Shown here piece after piece: positions 43,857 to 53,497 of a stretch of 64,000 nucleotides of DNA. The stretch covers positions 682,001 through 746,000 of the forward strand of contig NZ_OZ026469.1 of assembly GCF_964019755.1 (NCBI RefSeq), given 5' to 3'. Within the stretch, counting starts at the first letter, position 1. Each line of letters begins with the position of its first letter. Below the pieces are notes generated by a model. The model was not told the DNA's origin. It was given only the letters and a program-made list of their open reading frames with translations, and did no database searches. A program made the translations under genes and the position numbers. The stretch comes from Spiroplasma endosymbiont of Polydrusus cervinus. GTDB lineage: Bacteria; Bacillota_I; Bacilli_A; Mycoplasmatales; Mycoplasmataceae.

Positions 43857-44360
43857 TTATATATCTCAGTTAAAAGAAACTGTGCAATCTGTTGTTTCTG
43901 CTGTTGTTATATAAATTGCATGTGGTAAACCTTGAGTATCAACTGCAATATGACGTTTTATTCCTGAAATATTTTTACCAGCATCATAACCTTTCTTTTC
44001 AGCACTGTCTGTATTTTTGACACTTTGAGAATCAATTATACAAAAACTAGTTTTTTCTTGACGATTATTGTTTATGCGAACTGTTTCAACTAATTTTTTT
44101 AAAACTAATTGCAACAAACTAGGATCTTTATCATTATTTTTACTTCAAATTTGAAAATAGTAGTATACAATTTGTCACTTTGGAAAATCTTTTGGTAACA
44201 TTCTCCATTGACAACCGCTTTTCAATATGTATAGTACTCCGCAAAATATTTCATATAAATCTAAAATTATTGGTTTTGTTTTCTTTTTACTGTTTTATAA
44301 AATTGATCTTATTTTTTCAAATTGCTTTTTACTTATATTACTAGGATAATTTTTATTCAT
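43857..44360 (-). pseudogene. IS5-family transposase, 3'-truncated
   Basis: It starts MNKNYPSNISKKQFEKI. The first half of an IS5/IS1031-type transposase is present, including GCQWRMLPKDFPKW, the first catalytic Asp in CIIDSQSVK and the KKGYDAGKNISGIKRH segment. The frame ends at 43857 after TDCTVSFNWDI, so the remaining catalytic residues are missing. AAGAGGTATATAT precedes the start. Confidence 0.85.
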
Positions 44361-44468
44361 ATATACCTCTTATTTTAAAATATATATTTATTTTATCTTA
44401 TTTTCTAAAAGATTTTAAACAGGTTCTTATAATCACTTTTTTAGTTAAATTAAGGAGGTGAAAAATAA

Positions 44469-44630
44469 ATGAATAAAAATAATTTAGATTTAATTTTAAA
44501 ATAAAATAAAAAATTAAAAGAAAGAATATTTTTATTGGAAGAAGAATTTAAAAAATATGCAAATGATACAAATATTAGATTATCTGATCTTGAAGATATA
44601 GAAGTATTAACGAATAGTGTAGAGAGAGAC
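44469..44630 (+). pseudogene. Small coiled-coil protein (copy 2), broken and cut by IS3
   Basis: It starts MNKNNLDLILK, then TAA, then continues NKKLKERIFLLEEEFKKYA and LSDLEDIEVL until IS3 copy E at 44631. It is homologous to 31752-31949. Confidence 0.55.
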
Positions 44631-44700
44631 TAGACTGCACCCAAAAAAGTAAGTAAAGAAAAAAAGTCTTTGCTAAACTTTAAAGGAGGTGCATTTTTAT

Positions 44701-44964
44701 ATGGCAAGAAAAGGACAAAAATTTAATAAATATACAGCATATTTTCAAAAAATGATAGTACAAGAGGTTAAAAATAATAGTATAAGTTTTATTGCAAAAA
44801 AATATCAAATTAATAAAAAAACTGTTGCTTCATGGTATGAAAATTTTAAGAAAGGAATTTTAAACACCAATAAAAGTCCAAAAGAATCATTTAAAAAAAG
44901 AGATTTAAACTATTACAAAGTTAGGTATGAATTACTAAAAAAGCTTCATGACTTTTACAATTAA
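44701..44964 (+). CDS. IS3 transposase OrfA (copy E)
   Basis: It starts MARKGQKFNKYTAYFQK; Gln replaces Arg, and a few other substitutions exist (KSPKESFKKR). The helix-turn-helix is intact and it ends LLKKLHDFYN, with the AAAAAAG shift site. Confidence 0.88.
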   Translation: MARKGQKFNKYTAYFQKMIVQEVKNNSISFIAKKYQINKKTVASWYENFKKGILNTNKSPKESFKKRDLNYYKVRYELLKKLHDFYN

Positions 44965-45821
44965 ATAAAAGAAAAATTGTATCTTTTATCAAAGAAAACA
45001 TTAATAAATATTCACTAAATTTATTACTTGATATAACAGATTTAAAGCGTAGTTATTGAGATAAATATAAAAATTATTCAAGTAATGGTAAGGATAGCGA
45101 ATCATTAAAAAATATTGTAAAAGTCTATGAAGAAAATTTAAAACAATTTGGTTATCGTCGAATTACCAAATATTTAAAAGAAGATTATGGCATTGTTTAT
45201 AATGCTAAGAAAGTATTGCGAATTATGAAAGAAAATAATATTCAAGCTGAATATGTAAAGCGTATGCGTAGAAAAATATTAATAAAACAAAATAGAAATA
45301 AAAATATAATTAAATATCCTGATTTAGTAAATCGTAATTTTAATGATATTAAAGAAAGATTTTCAATTTTATTTACTGATATAACTTATTTAATTTGAAA
45401 TGGTAAAAAACATTATCAATCAACAATACTTGATGGATATACTAAAGAAATTATTGATGTAAAATGATCAAAATTTAATAATAACAAACTTGTAATTAAT
45501 AATTTAAATGATGCAATTAATAAAATTAAAAAAATAAAAAAAGATTTAAATAAAACAATAATTCATTCAGATCACGGATATCAATATACATCTAAAGATT
45601 ACAATAGTAAATGTTTAGATAACAAAATTATAATTTCAATGGGTAAAAATTATCATTGTGCAGACAACATTATTATTGAAAGTTTTCATTCATTACTTAA
45701 AAAAGGAACAATCCATAATAAAAATTATAAATCTCATAATGAATATATTAATGATGTTAAAAAATGAAATAAATGATATTCAAACCAAAAAGAAAAATAT
45801 ATAATAAATGAAAGTTTGTAA
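44930..45821 (+). CDS. IS3 transposase OrfB (copy E), reached by -1 frameshift
   Basis: The DDE integrase has FTDITY (Ile for Val), HSDHGYQYTS and ESFHSLLKKG. It is open to the TAA at 45819-45821. All three acidic residues are kept, so it could be active. Confidence 0.86.
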
Positions 45822-45859
45822 ACCTTTTTATTAATACTTACTAAACAGGGTGCAGTCTA

Positions 45860-45956
45860 AACAATATTTTTAATTTAATATTTTTTGTAATTATTGTTTT
45901 TTATTTTTAATTTGTTATAATTTTATTAACTTTTTATGATTTAGTTTTACAGTATA
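45860..45956. mobile_element. IS30-like right-end fragment
   Basis: The sequence AACAATATTTTTAATTTAAT... ends in TTTTACAGTATACAC at about 45958. It is the right end of the IS30-like element, and it truncates a signal-peptide gene immediately to its right. Confidence 0.7.
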
Positions 45957-45986
45957 CACACTTAATAAACTTAATAACTTTTTCAT
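45957..45986 (-). pseudogene. Signal-peptide gene cut after nine codons by an IS end
   Basis: MKKLLSLLS at 45986 is followed directly by the IS30-like end (reading VYTVKLN). Upstream lie AGAAAG and a shortened (TA)5 promoter tract at 46023-46034. It is a paralogue of the gene at 46077-47162 that was destroyed by insertion. Confidence 0.65.
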
Positions 45987-46076
45987 ACTTTTCTTTCTCC
46001 TTTTTACAAATTTCTATTTACATTATATATATAAGTCTAAAATAGGATTACTTAATAAATTTACAATTTACATTTA

Positions 46077-47162
46077 TTATCAATTAAGTGATTCTATTGA
46101 AATAGAATAATTAACATCTATATTTCCACTATAAACAGTTAAATCAGAAAAATTAATGGTTGCTTTATTATTACTAATATTTTCAACTTTTATTTTATCA
46201 ATATCTACCAATAATGGATTTAATTCTTTTACTTTATTCTTAATTTGTTGTACTGTTGGGTTAGATAAATTATTAGTTTTAAATTCGCCTAAAGTATTAT
46301 TAGTAATAAATGTACTTAGTAATACAGATTTATCAACTGTAAAATTGATATCTAATATATCAGAAACAATATCATTTGGAATACAACTAATTTTTGCATT
46401 TGTAGAAGTTATACTATTAATTTTCAAAAAATTTAAAAATCTACTTTTTAACATCGTAGAGTCTAATTCTTTTATTTTATCTTTAATTTGATTCTCTGTT
46501 GGTATACTTAGACCATTGGTTTTTATTACACCCAAATTATTATTTTTTATATAAAAACCTAATGGTAAAGTATATTTAATATCTGTTTCACCAGTATAAA
46601 CGTTTGTGTCATTTGAAGTAATTTTGGAAGAATGTGTATTAAGTTGTTTAATATTAATTTTTGAAATATTTAATGACGGAAATAGTTCTCTTAATTTATT
46701 TTTAATTTGTATTTTACTTATATTTACAATATTTTTTTTACCCTCCTCATTACTAATTATTTGACCTAAACTAGCATTATTTGAAATTATAGTATTTAAA
46801 TCAACAGATTTATCAACTATAAAATTAATTGTTTTTTTACCACTAAAACCAGTTATTGTGATTACTGCACTATTTTCAGTAATTTCTGTAACATTAATTT
46901 TATTAATATCTAACTTGGAATTTAATTCTTTTATTTTGTTTTTAATTTGTTGTTCTGTTGGTTTATCAGCTCCATTAGTTTTAAATATATGTTTAATTTT
47001 ATTATTTGTATTTTTTTTATTTTTGGTTATATTTAAACCTGTTCAATTTAATTCTGATAAATCTTTAATGTTATTTTTTTGATAAGGACAATCAGCGATT
47101 ACAGTTGGTGCAGCAATTCCAATAATTGTTAATACACTTAATAAACTTAATAACTTTTTCAT
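46077..47162 (-). CDS. Secreted protein with spiralin-like repeats
   Basis: The 361-residue protein has signal peptide MKKLLSLLSVLTIIGIAAP. The mature part has about four repeats of roughly 85 residues: PTEQQIKNKIKELN, IxKIxVxxIxxNxAxI, a YSG or FSGK turn, and INFxVDKSV. The pattern (helix, then alternating strands) resembles the repeats of spiralin and of the capsid C-terminus at 8711-9937. There is no lipobox Cys at the cleavage site apart from ADCPYQK after VIADC, so lipidation is possible but atypical. It has a (TA)12 promoter. Intact; role likely at the cell surface. Confidence 0.75.
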
Positions 47163-47197
47163 ACTTGTCTTTCTCCTTTTTATCAATTTCTATTTAC

Positions 47198-47226
47198 ATT
47201 ATATATATATATATATATATATACAA
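47198..47226 (-). promoter_or_regulatory. Promoter with (TA)12 spacer
   Basis: On the minus strand TTGTAT and TATAAT are separated by exactly 17 bp of TA repeats, the same design as at 31253-31281. Confidence 0.68.
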
Positions 47227-47385
47227 GTATAAAATAGGATTACTTAATAAATTTACAATTTACACGTTATTATTAATTCATTTTTCATTTAAGTAATAAC
47301 TAATACAATATGACATTTCTCTGTAAATTGTAAATACCAAATCATAAAAAGTTAACTTTTAAGTTAATTATAGGAGGTTGAAATT

Positions 47386-47496
47386 ATGCAAATAAAGAAA
47401 TATTTAATTTTGCGGTCGTTAGTGAAAAAGTATAGTAAAGATATTGTTATTAATACTGTCAATAAGATTGCAAATGATATTGAAATTAAAAAGTAA
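47386..47496 (+). CDS. 36-residue peptide carried by IS30-like element
   Basis: MQIKKYLILRSLVKKYSK to IANDIEIKK, with the ATAGGAGGTTGAAATT ribosome site. Two conservative changes from the other copies leave the frame intact. Confidence 0.6.
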   Translation: MQIKKYLILRSLVKKYSKDIVINTVNKIANDIEIKK

Positions 47497-47573
47497 AGAA
47501 TAAATTATCCCGCATAATTTACAATCTTCAATTACTTCCAATTGGTGATTGTTGTGGTTTGGGTTCTGGTTTA

Positions 47574-47678
47574 TTACTCGCCGTTTTCACTATTATTTGG
47601 TTTTTCGCAACTAATTAATGATGTTGTACTTGTTGCTGTTAATACGATTGCTCCTAAAATACTTAGTAACTTTTTCAT
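47574..47678 (-). CDS. 34-residue lipoprotein-like peptide in IS30-like element
   Basis: MKKLLSILGAIVLTATSTTS is followed by lipobox LISC and EKPNNSENGE. It is a complete lipoprotein signal with only a ten-residue mature part. AAGGAGATAAAA precedes the start. It could be a captured host lipoprotein 5' end; other copies lost the start. Confidence 0.55.
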   Translation of the reverse strand: MKKLLSILGAIVLTATSTTSLISCEKPNNSENGE

Positions 47679-47755
47679 ATTTTTATCTCCTTATTTAAAA
47701 TGTTATAATTATTGCACATAAATTATAACATTTTAAATATTTTAGGAGGTAAAGT

Positions 47756-48545
47756 GTGAGAAAATATGAAAGATTAGATTTTAATGAAAGAGTAAATTTG
47801 GAAAAATTAAAAGATAATGAATTATTTAAAAAGGGAAATGGAACAATTAATATTCGAAAAATTGCTAAGCAAATGAATAGAGATTATAGAACTATTTGGC
47901 AAGAGTTAAATATGTTTTGATAATATTAATAATTATAATGCTGCAAAAGCACAAAAAATACATGATAAAAATAAAAAACAATGTCGTAAATATTCAATGT
48001 TAAATTCACAAGAATTAAGTCATTTTTCTAATGAATATAATAATTTTGGTCGTTCGCCACAAAATATTATTACTTCGTATGAATTACAATATAATGTAAA
48101 ATTTGGTGTATGTTTTAAAACAATATATAAATATATTAAATTAGGTTATTTTAATTTAAAAAAAGAAATGTTATATTTTAAAAATAAAAAAAGAAAAACA
48201 AAAAATGGGGAACAAAATGATAATTATGGAAAATTACTTAATATTAGAGATTATAAGAAATTTTTAAATGATTATGGAAATGATTTAAGTTTTAGTGGAA
48301 TTTGAGAAATGGATACTCTTGATTGTGGTAATTTTTATTTGTTAGTTTTAGTAAATCGTAAATCAAAAATACTTTTTTATCATATTTTATTTAGTAAAAA
48401 GGCAAGTATTGTATTAACAATTTTAATGAAAATGATTAAACAAATTGGTATTAGTAAATTTAGTTGTATTTTAACCGATAGAGGAAAAGAATTTTATAAA
48501 TGAAAAACAATAGAAAAAAATTTTAAAAAAATTTTTTTAAATTAA
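47756..48545 (+). pseudogene. IS30-like transposase, frameshifted and 3'-deleted
   Basis: It starts at GTG behind AGGAGG, with helix-turn-helix IRKIAKQMNRDYRTIW. An extra T near 47920 shifts the frame. The DDE core follows (WEMDTLDC, LTDRGKEFYKW), but the segment with the catalytic Glu (kept at 53060-53278) is deleted and replaced by the right end of the element. Confidence 0.8.
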
Positions 48546-48735
48546 ATTAGTGTTTGTTAAGATTAGTAAAATTTATTTCTTGTTGTGTTTAATTTTATAA
48601 TTTTAAAAATAAATATTAAAAACAATATTTTTAATTTAATATTTTTTGTGATTATTGTTTTTTATTTTTAATTTGTTATAATTTTATTAACTTTTTATGA
48701 TTTAGTTTTACAGTATAAAAATAAAGCTTTCTTAA

Positions 48736-50256
48736 TTAATTTAAATTTAATGGATTGATTGTTTCACTGAAAGGAGCAACAGCCGGATAAGAAATTGGTA
48801 ACAAGGTACCGATTCCTAATAAGATGATGGTTGCCACGACAATTCCAACAATTAATGGTCATGATGCTTTCATAAAGCTACCATAAGAAATTTTTGAAAT
48901 TGATAAGGCGGCCATTAAAATTGCACTTGTTGGTGAAATTAAATTAATAATTCCATTCGCAAATGAAAAGGCTGTGATTGTTTCCGATGTTAATCCAACG
49001 GCAACGCTATTAGCAACTGGTCCTAAAATTGGGAAAACAGTTTGTGCAAAACCAGAACTCGATGGAATAACAAATGAAATAATTAAGAAGAAAAAAAAGG
49101 CTACCATAATAAAACCGGTTCTTCCTAATTTTGACACTGGGGCTGATAAGCCACTAATTAATTTTGTTTGCATTCCCGTATTAGTCATAATAAAACCAAT
49201 TCCCGTAGCAAAGGCAATAACTAAACAAACTGATAGAATATCAGCTGAACCACTAATAAAACTATTAACATAGTTTTCTTCACCTTTTCAATTAATTAAT
49301 GCAATAATAATTGATGCAATGAAGAAAAAAGCGGAAATTTCCATAAATGATCATTGTCCTAATGGCGTAAAGAAATGCGCAATAAACAGAGCATGTTTGC
49401 TAACTAACTCGGTAAAATTAACAAAGAATGGAATTCCAAATTTATCTCATCCAATTAAGGAAAAAATCATAAAAATAAAACTTAGCATAAAGATTGCCAT
49501 AATTGCTTTTCGTTTACCATTATATTCTGGTAAATCATCAACAATCGCAAATTCTGCTTCATAAAAATCTTTTTTATCAAATAATGGTGATTTCCCTGGA
49601 GTACGACGCACACGTAAGGCATATCAAACAACAAAAGAAATTCCTCCCGCAGTTAGTAATACTCATGAAACAGCTCTTCAAATGATTCCTGTTGTTGATG
49701 TTAAATCAGGAATACCAGCTGAATCGGCAGCAACTTGAATTACAAATGGATTTAAGGTTGACCCAATACATCCAATTCCTGCTCCAAATAAAATTGCCAT
49801 TACTGCGGTTAAAACATCAAAACCAGCAGCTAATAACACCGAAATAATAACTGGATATAAGGCAATTGTTTCTTCACCCATTCCATAAGTTGTTCCTCCA
49901 ACGGAAAATAAAAACATTACAATTGGAATAATTCAGATTTCACAGCCTTTCATTTTAACAACTAAACGGCCAATTCCCGCATCTAATGCTTTCAATTGAA
50001 TAATAATTCCTAAGAATCCTCCTAGGACTAAAATAAAGACAATAACATCAACTTTATCTTTAAACCCTTGCATTGGGGCTAAAAATAAGTCAAAAATTCC
50101 GGCAGGTCCTCCAAGAACTTTTCCATCCGCATCTGTTCATGTTTGCGTTGTTCCTGGAATCCAGGAAATTATAATAATTAGCAACGTAATTCCCAATAAA
50201 ATTGTGAATGCTGTTGGTAATTTAAATTTAAACTTCTTTTTACTTTTTACATCCAT
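48736..50256 (-). CDS. YfcC-family membrane transporter
   Basis: The 506-residue protein has 11-12 predicted membrane spans. YfcC/DcuC-type signatures are GTTYGMGEETIAL, FGAGIGCIGSTLNPF and the C-terminal SSSGFAQTVFPILGP. The family is thought to move amino acids, dipeptides or carboxylates; the substrate is not evident here. The aminopeptidase genes beyond it may point to peptide use. ATG at 50256 is the only in-frame start, with weak GGG. IS30-like right ends lie at both sides, 20 bp beyond the stop and about 35 bp upstream. Confidence 0.85.
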
Positions 50257-50291
50257 TTTTGCATTCCCATCTAACCTTTTTGTTAATAATT

Positions 50292-50396
50292 GTATACTGT
50301 AAAACTAAATCATAAAAAGTTAATAAAATTATAACAAATTAAAAATAAAAAACAATCTCATAAGAATTTTTTTGCCGGCTCATCGTACAGGACGCC
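50292..50396. mobile_element. IS30-like right-end fragment
   Basis: GTATACTGTAAAACTAAATC... is joined to TTTTTTTGCCGGCTCATCGTAC and GGACGCC. It is non-coding and lies upstream of the transporter. Confidence 0.65.
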
Positions 50397-50991
50397 AAAT
50401 CTTTTTTTATTTTTTTAATTTTATTAATTGCATCATTTAAATTATCAATTACAAGTTTGTTATTATTAAATTTTGATCATTTTACATCAATAATTTCTTT
50501 AGTATATCCATCAAGTATTGTTGATTGATAATTTAAATGATGCAATTAATAAAATTAAAAAAATAAAAAAAGATCTAAATAAAACAATAATTCATTCAGA
50601 TCACGGATATCAATATACATCTAAAGATTATAATAGTAAATGTTTAGATAACAAAATTATAATTTCAATGGGTAAAAATTATCATTGTGCAGACAACATT
50701 ATTATTGAAAGTTTTCATTCATTACTTAAAAAAGGAACAATCCATAATAAAAATTATAAATCTCATAATGAATATATTAATGATGTTAAAAAATGAAATA
50801 AATGATATTCAAACCAAAAAGAAAAATATATAATAAATGAAAGTTTGTAAACCTTTTTATTAATACTTACTAAACGGGGTGCAGTCTAATATTTATTAAA
50901 TTTTTGTCCTTTTCTTGCCATATAAAAATGCACCTCCTTTAAAGTTTAGCAAAGACTTTTTTTCTTTACTTACTTTTTTGGGTGCAGTCTA
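50397..50991. mobile_element. Scrambled IS3-family fragments
   Basis: Three pieces are present: 50400-50531 is orfB in reverse; 50529-50888 is the orfB 3' half and right end in forward orientation; 50889-50991 is the orfA start and left end in reverse. The junction at TTGATTGATAATTTAAATG lies within the palindrome-like AATTATCAATTACAA region. An inversion inside one IS copy explains the arrangement. The last base is 3 bp from the pepA stop codon. Confidence 0.85.
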
Positions 50992-50994
50992 GGA

Positions 50995-52347
50995 TTATCC
51001 TTTAAATAATTCAAATAATGTTTTAATCATTATTCCGGTTCCACGACCATCATTAGTATCTGCTGTTCCAGCAATGTCTAAATGAATATATGGTTTTTCT
51101 TCCACAAATTCGCATAGGAAGGCAGCAGCAGTTGAGCTAGCAGCAAAACTTGAACTTTCAGCATTTGTTAAATCGGCAATTGGTGTTTTTCGCATTATGG
51201 CAGTGTGCTCTTCTAAAATTGGCATTCTTCAAATTCCTTCATGGGCATTAGTTGCCGCTTGAGCAAATTGATCATATCAAGCATCATTGTTAGCAAAGAC
51301 TCCAGTTAATCATTTTCCTAAGGCAACTAGAATTGCTCCAGTTAAAGTTGAAACTTCAATTAATTTATAAACATTTAATTTATGAATAGCATAAGTAATA
51401 CCATCGGCTAGGACTAATCTTCCTTCAGCATCAGTATTGTCAATTTGAACTGTTTTTCCATTCATTGAAGTAATAACTGATTCTGTTAGGGTTGTTTTAC
51501 CACCAATACGGTTTTCTGTTAAACAAGCTACTGCGGCAATATTTGTTTTAACTTGGGCTTTTGCTAAAGCTAAGACAGTTGAACAAACAATTGCTGCTCC
51601 AGACATATCAAATTTCATTCCAGTTAAGGCTGTTGAAGGTTTTAAATTATATCCACCACTATCAAAAGTAATTCCTTTTCCAATTAACCCAACTTTTTCT
51701 TTTTTGCTACTATCACCTAAATATTCTAAAATAACAACGCGTGGTTCTAAGTAACTTCCAGCGTTAACAGATAAAAGTAACCTCATTTTTTCTTTTTCAA
51801 TTTCTTTTTTATCTAAAATTGTCACTTTTAAATTTGGGATTCCTTTTGCCATTGCTATAATTTTTTCAGCAAAAACTTCTGGATACATTAAATTTGGAGG
51901 AGTATCTTGTAACATACGGGCAAAGTTCACAAATTCCATTTTAATTTGAATTTCTTTAAATGCGGCAGGCGCTTTTTCACAGGTGTGAATTAAATTAACG
52001 GTGTAATCTGTTTTTTCTTTTTTACCTGTTTTTAAATTATAACTATCATTTAATGCATATAGTGTTCCTTCGGCTAAGGCTTGGAAAAGATGACTATTTG
52101 CTTCGGCTCCTTTTTTGAAAGTATCAACATCAATGTTTAAATTATATTTGATTGTTGTCATAAATTTTTTTATAAAATCTTCTGCACTTTTAAAAGTTAA
52201 CGCTTTTTCAAAATAAACATAAATTGTTTTTTGTTCTGAAATTAAAGTTGTTGTGCCATTTTCTTGAACAACTAAGGGGTTAATTTCGTCATCTTTAAAA
52301 ACTGCTTTTAAAGTTAAATCTTGTTTCTTATCATTTAATAATATCAT
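50995..52347 (-). CDS. pepA: Leucyl aminopeptidase (M17)
   Basis: The 450-residue peptidase starts MILLNDKKQDLTL behind AAAGAAGAAA. The M17 core is complete: GKGITFDSGGYNLKP (metal and Lys), FDMSGAA and NTDAEGRLVLAD. TGA Trp codons occur near 51309 and 51228. It releases N-terminal amino acids from peptides in the cytoplasm. The C-terminus GRGTGIMIKTLFELFKG is complete and the IS3 end lies 3 bp beyond the stop. Confidence 0.95.
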
Positions 52348-52613
52348 TGTAAAATTTCTTCTTTCTATATTGTATACTGTAAAACTAAATCATAAAAAGT
52401 TAACAACATTATAACAAATTAAAAATAAAAAACAATAATCACAAAAAATAGTAAATTAAAAATATTGTTTTTAATATTTATTTTTAAAATTAAAATGGCA
52501 TCATGTACAATGAAGCTCCAAAAAATAACTCTTGTAAATTGTAAATACCAAATCATAAAAAGTTAACTATTAATTTAGTTAACTTTTTAAGTTAATTATA
52601 GGAGGTTGAAATT

Positions 52614-52724
52614 ATGCAAATAAAGCAATATTTAATTTTGCGGTCGTTAGTGAAAAAGTATGGTAAAGATATTATTATTAATACTGTCAATAAGATTGCA
52701 AATGATATTGAAATTAAAAAGTAA
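52614..52724 (+). CDS. 36-residue peptide carried by IS30-like element
   Basis: MQIKQYLILRSLVKKYGK to IANDIEIKK behind ATAGGAGGTTGAAATT. The leader before it contains a stem AAAAAGTTAAC/GTTAACTTTTT that could terminate or attenuate transcription. Confidence 0.6.
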   Translation: MQIKQYLILRSLVKKYGKDIIINTVNKIANDIEIKK

Positions 52725-52951
52725 AGAATAAATTATCCCGCGTAATTTACAATCTTCAATTAACTTTCAATTACTTCCAACTGGTGGTTGTTGTAGTTTG
52801 GGTTCTGGTTTATTACTCCCCGTTTTCACTATTATTTGGTTTTTCGCAACTAATTAATGATGTTGTACTTGTTGCTGTTAATCCGATTGCTCCTAAAATA
52901 GTTAAAATATTATAATTATTGTACAATAATTAGACTGCACCCTGTTTAGTA

Positions 52952-53278
52952 ACAATTTTAATGAAAATGATTAAACAAATTGGTATTAGTAAATTTAGTT
53001 GTATTTTAACCGATAGAGGAAAAGAATTTTATAGATGAAAAACAATAGAAAAACACTTTAAAATAAGAGTTTATTTTTGTGATCCTGGTAAACCTCGTCA
53101 GAAAGCATTAGTAGAAAGAATAAATAGAGATATAAGGCGTTGATTGGGTCAAAATGAGCCATTAATTAATATTCGTAGTAGATTAAAATCTATTTTAGAT
53201 ATATTAAATACTACAATTAGACCTTGCTTGGAAAATTTTACATCAAGAAAATATTTTAAAAAAATTTTTTTAAATTAA
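52952..53278 (+). pseudogene. IS30-like transposase C-terminal part
   Basis: It reads TILMKMIKQIGISKFSC, LTDRGKEFYRW, YFCDPGKPRQKALVERINRD (the catalytic Glu region) and RPCLENFTSRKYFKK up to TAA. The N-terminal half was deleted together with an IS3 insertion. Confidence 0.78.
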
Positions 53279-53497
53279 ATTAGTGTTTGTTAAGATTAGT
53301 AAAATTTATTTTTTTTGTGTTTAATTTTATAATTTTAAAAATAAATATTAAAAACAATATTTTTAATTTAATATTTTTTGTAAAATTATTGTTTTTTATT
53401 TTTAATTTGTTATAATTTTATTAACTTTTTATGATTTAGTTTTACAGTATACAGTTATAATATAAAAAGATGGATTTAGAAGAAAAAGGAGAAAATA

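Larger units (their letters stand above)
44631..45859 (+). mobile_element. IS3-family element, copy E (1229 bp)
   Basis: Both TAGACTGCACCC ends are present and the length equals copy C. The A6G slippery run is intact. The 5' flank is the broken coiled-coil gene; the 3' flank is an IS30-like right end. Confidence 0.92.
47331..48717 (+). mobile_element. IS30-like element, longest copy (internally deleted)
   Basis: Left end CTGTAAATTGTAAATACC; right end TTTTACAGTATA. It contains the 36-residue peptide gene, a 34-residue lipoprotein gene in reverse, a hairpin promoter (ATGTTATAATTATTGCACATA) and a frameshifted transposase whose last third is deleted. Confidence 0.82.
52531..53452 (+). mobile_element. 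IS30-like element, 5'-deleted transposase copy
   Basis: The left end at 52531 and right end at 53452 are both recognisable. The interior has the 36-residue peptide gene, a lipoprotein remnant in reverse (start lost), a 21-bp IS3 end (TAGACTGCACCCTGTTTAGTA at 52931) and then the C-terminal part of the transposase. A further IS30-like right end (52370-52490) lies just before it, upstream of pepA. Confidence 0.78.

Noticed and set aside
46156-47082. Plus-strand hydrophobic ORFs opposite the spiralin-like protein
   Set aside because: Antisense translation of Asn/Lys-rich repeats gives Leu/Phe-rich shadows that mimic membrane proteins.
48974-49685. Plus-strand ORFs opposite the transporter
   Set aside because: All are antisense of the intact YfcC-family frame.
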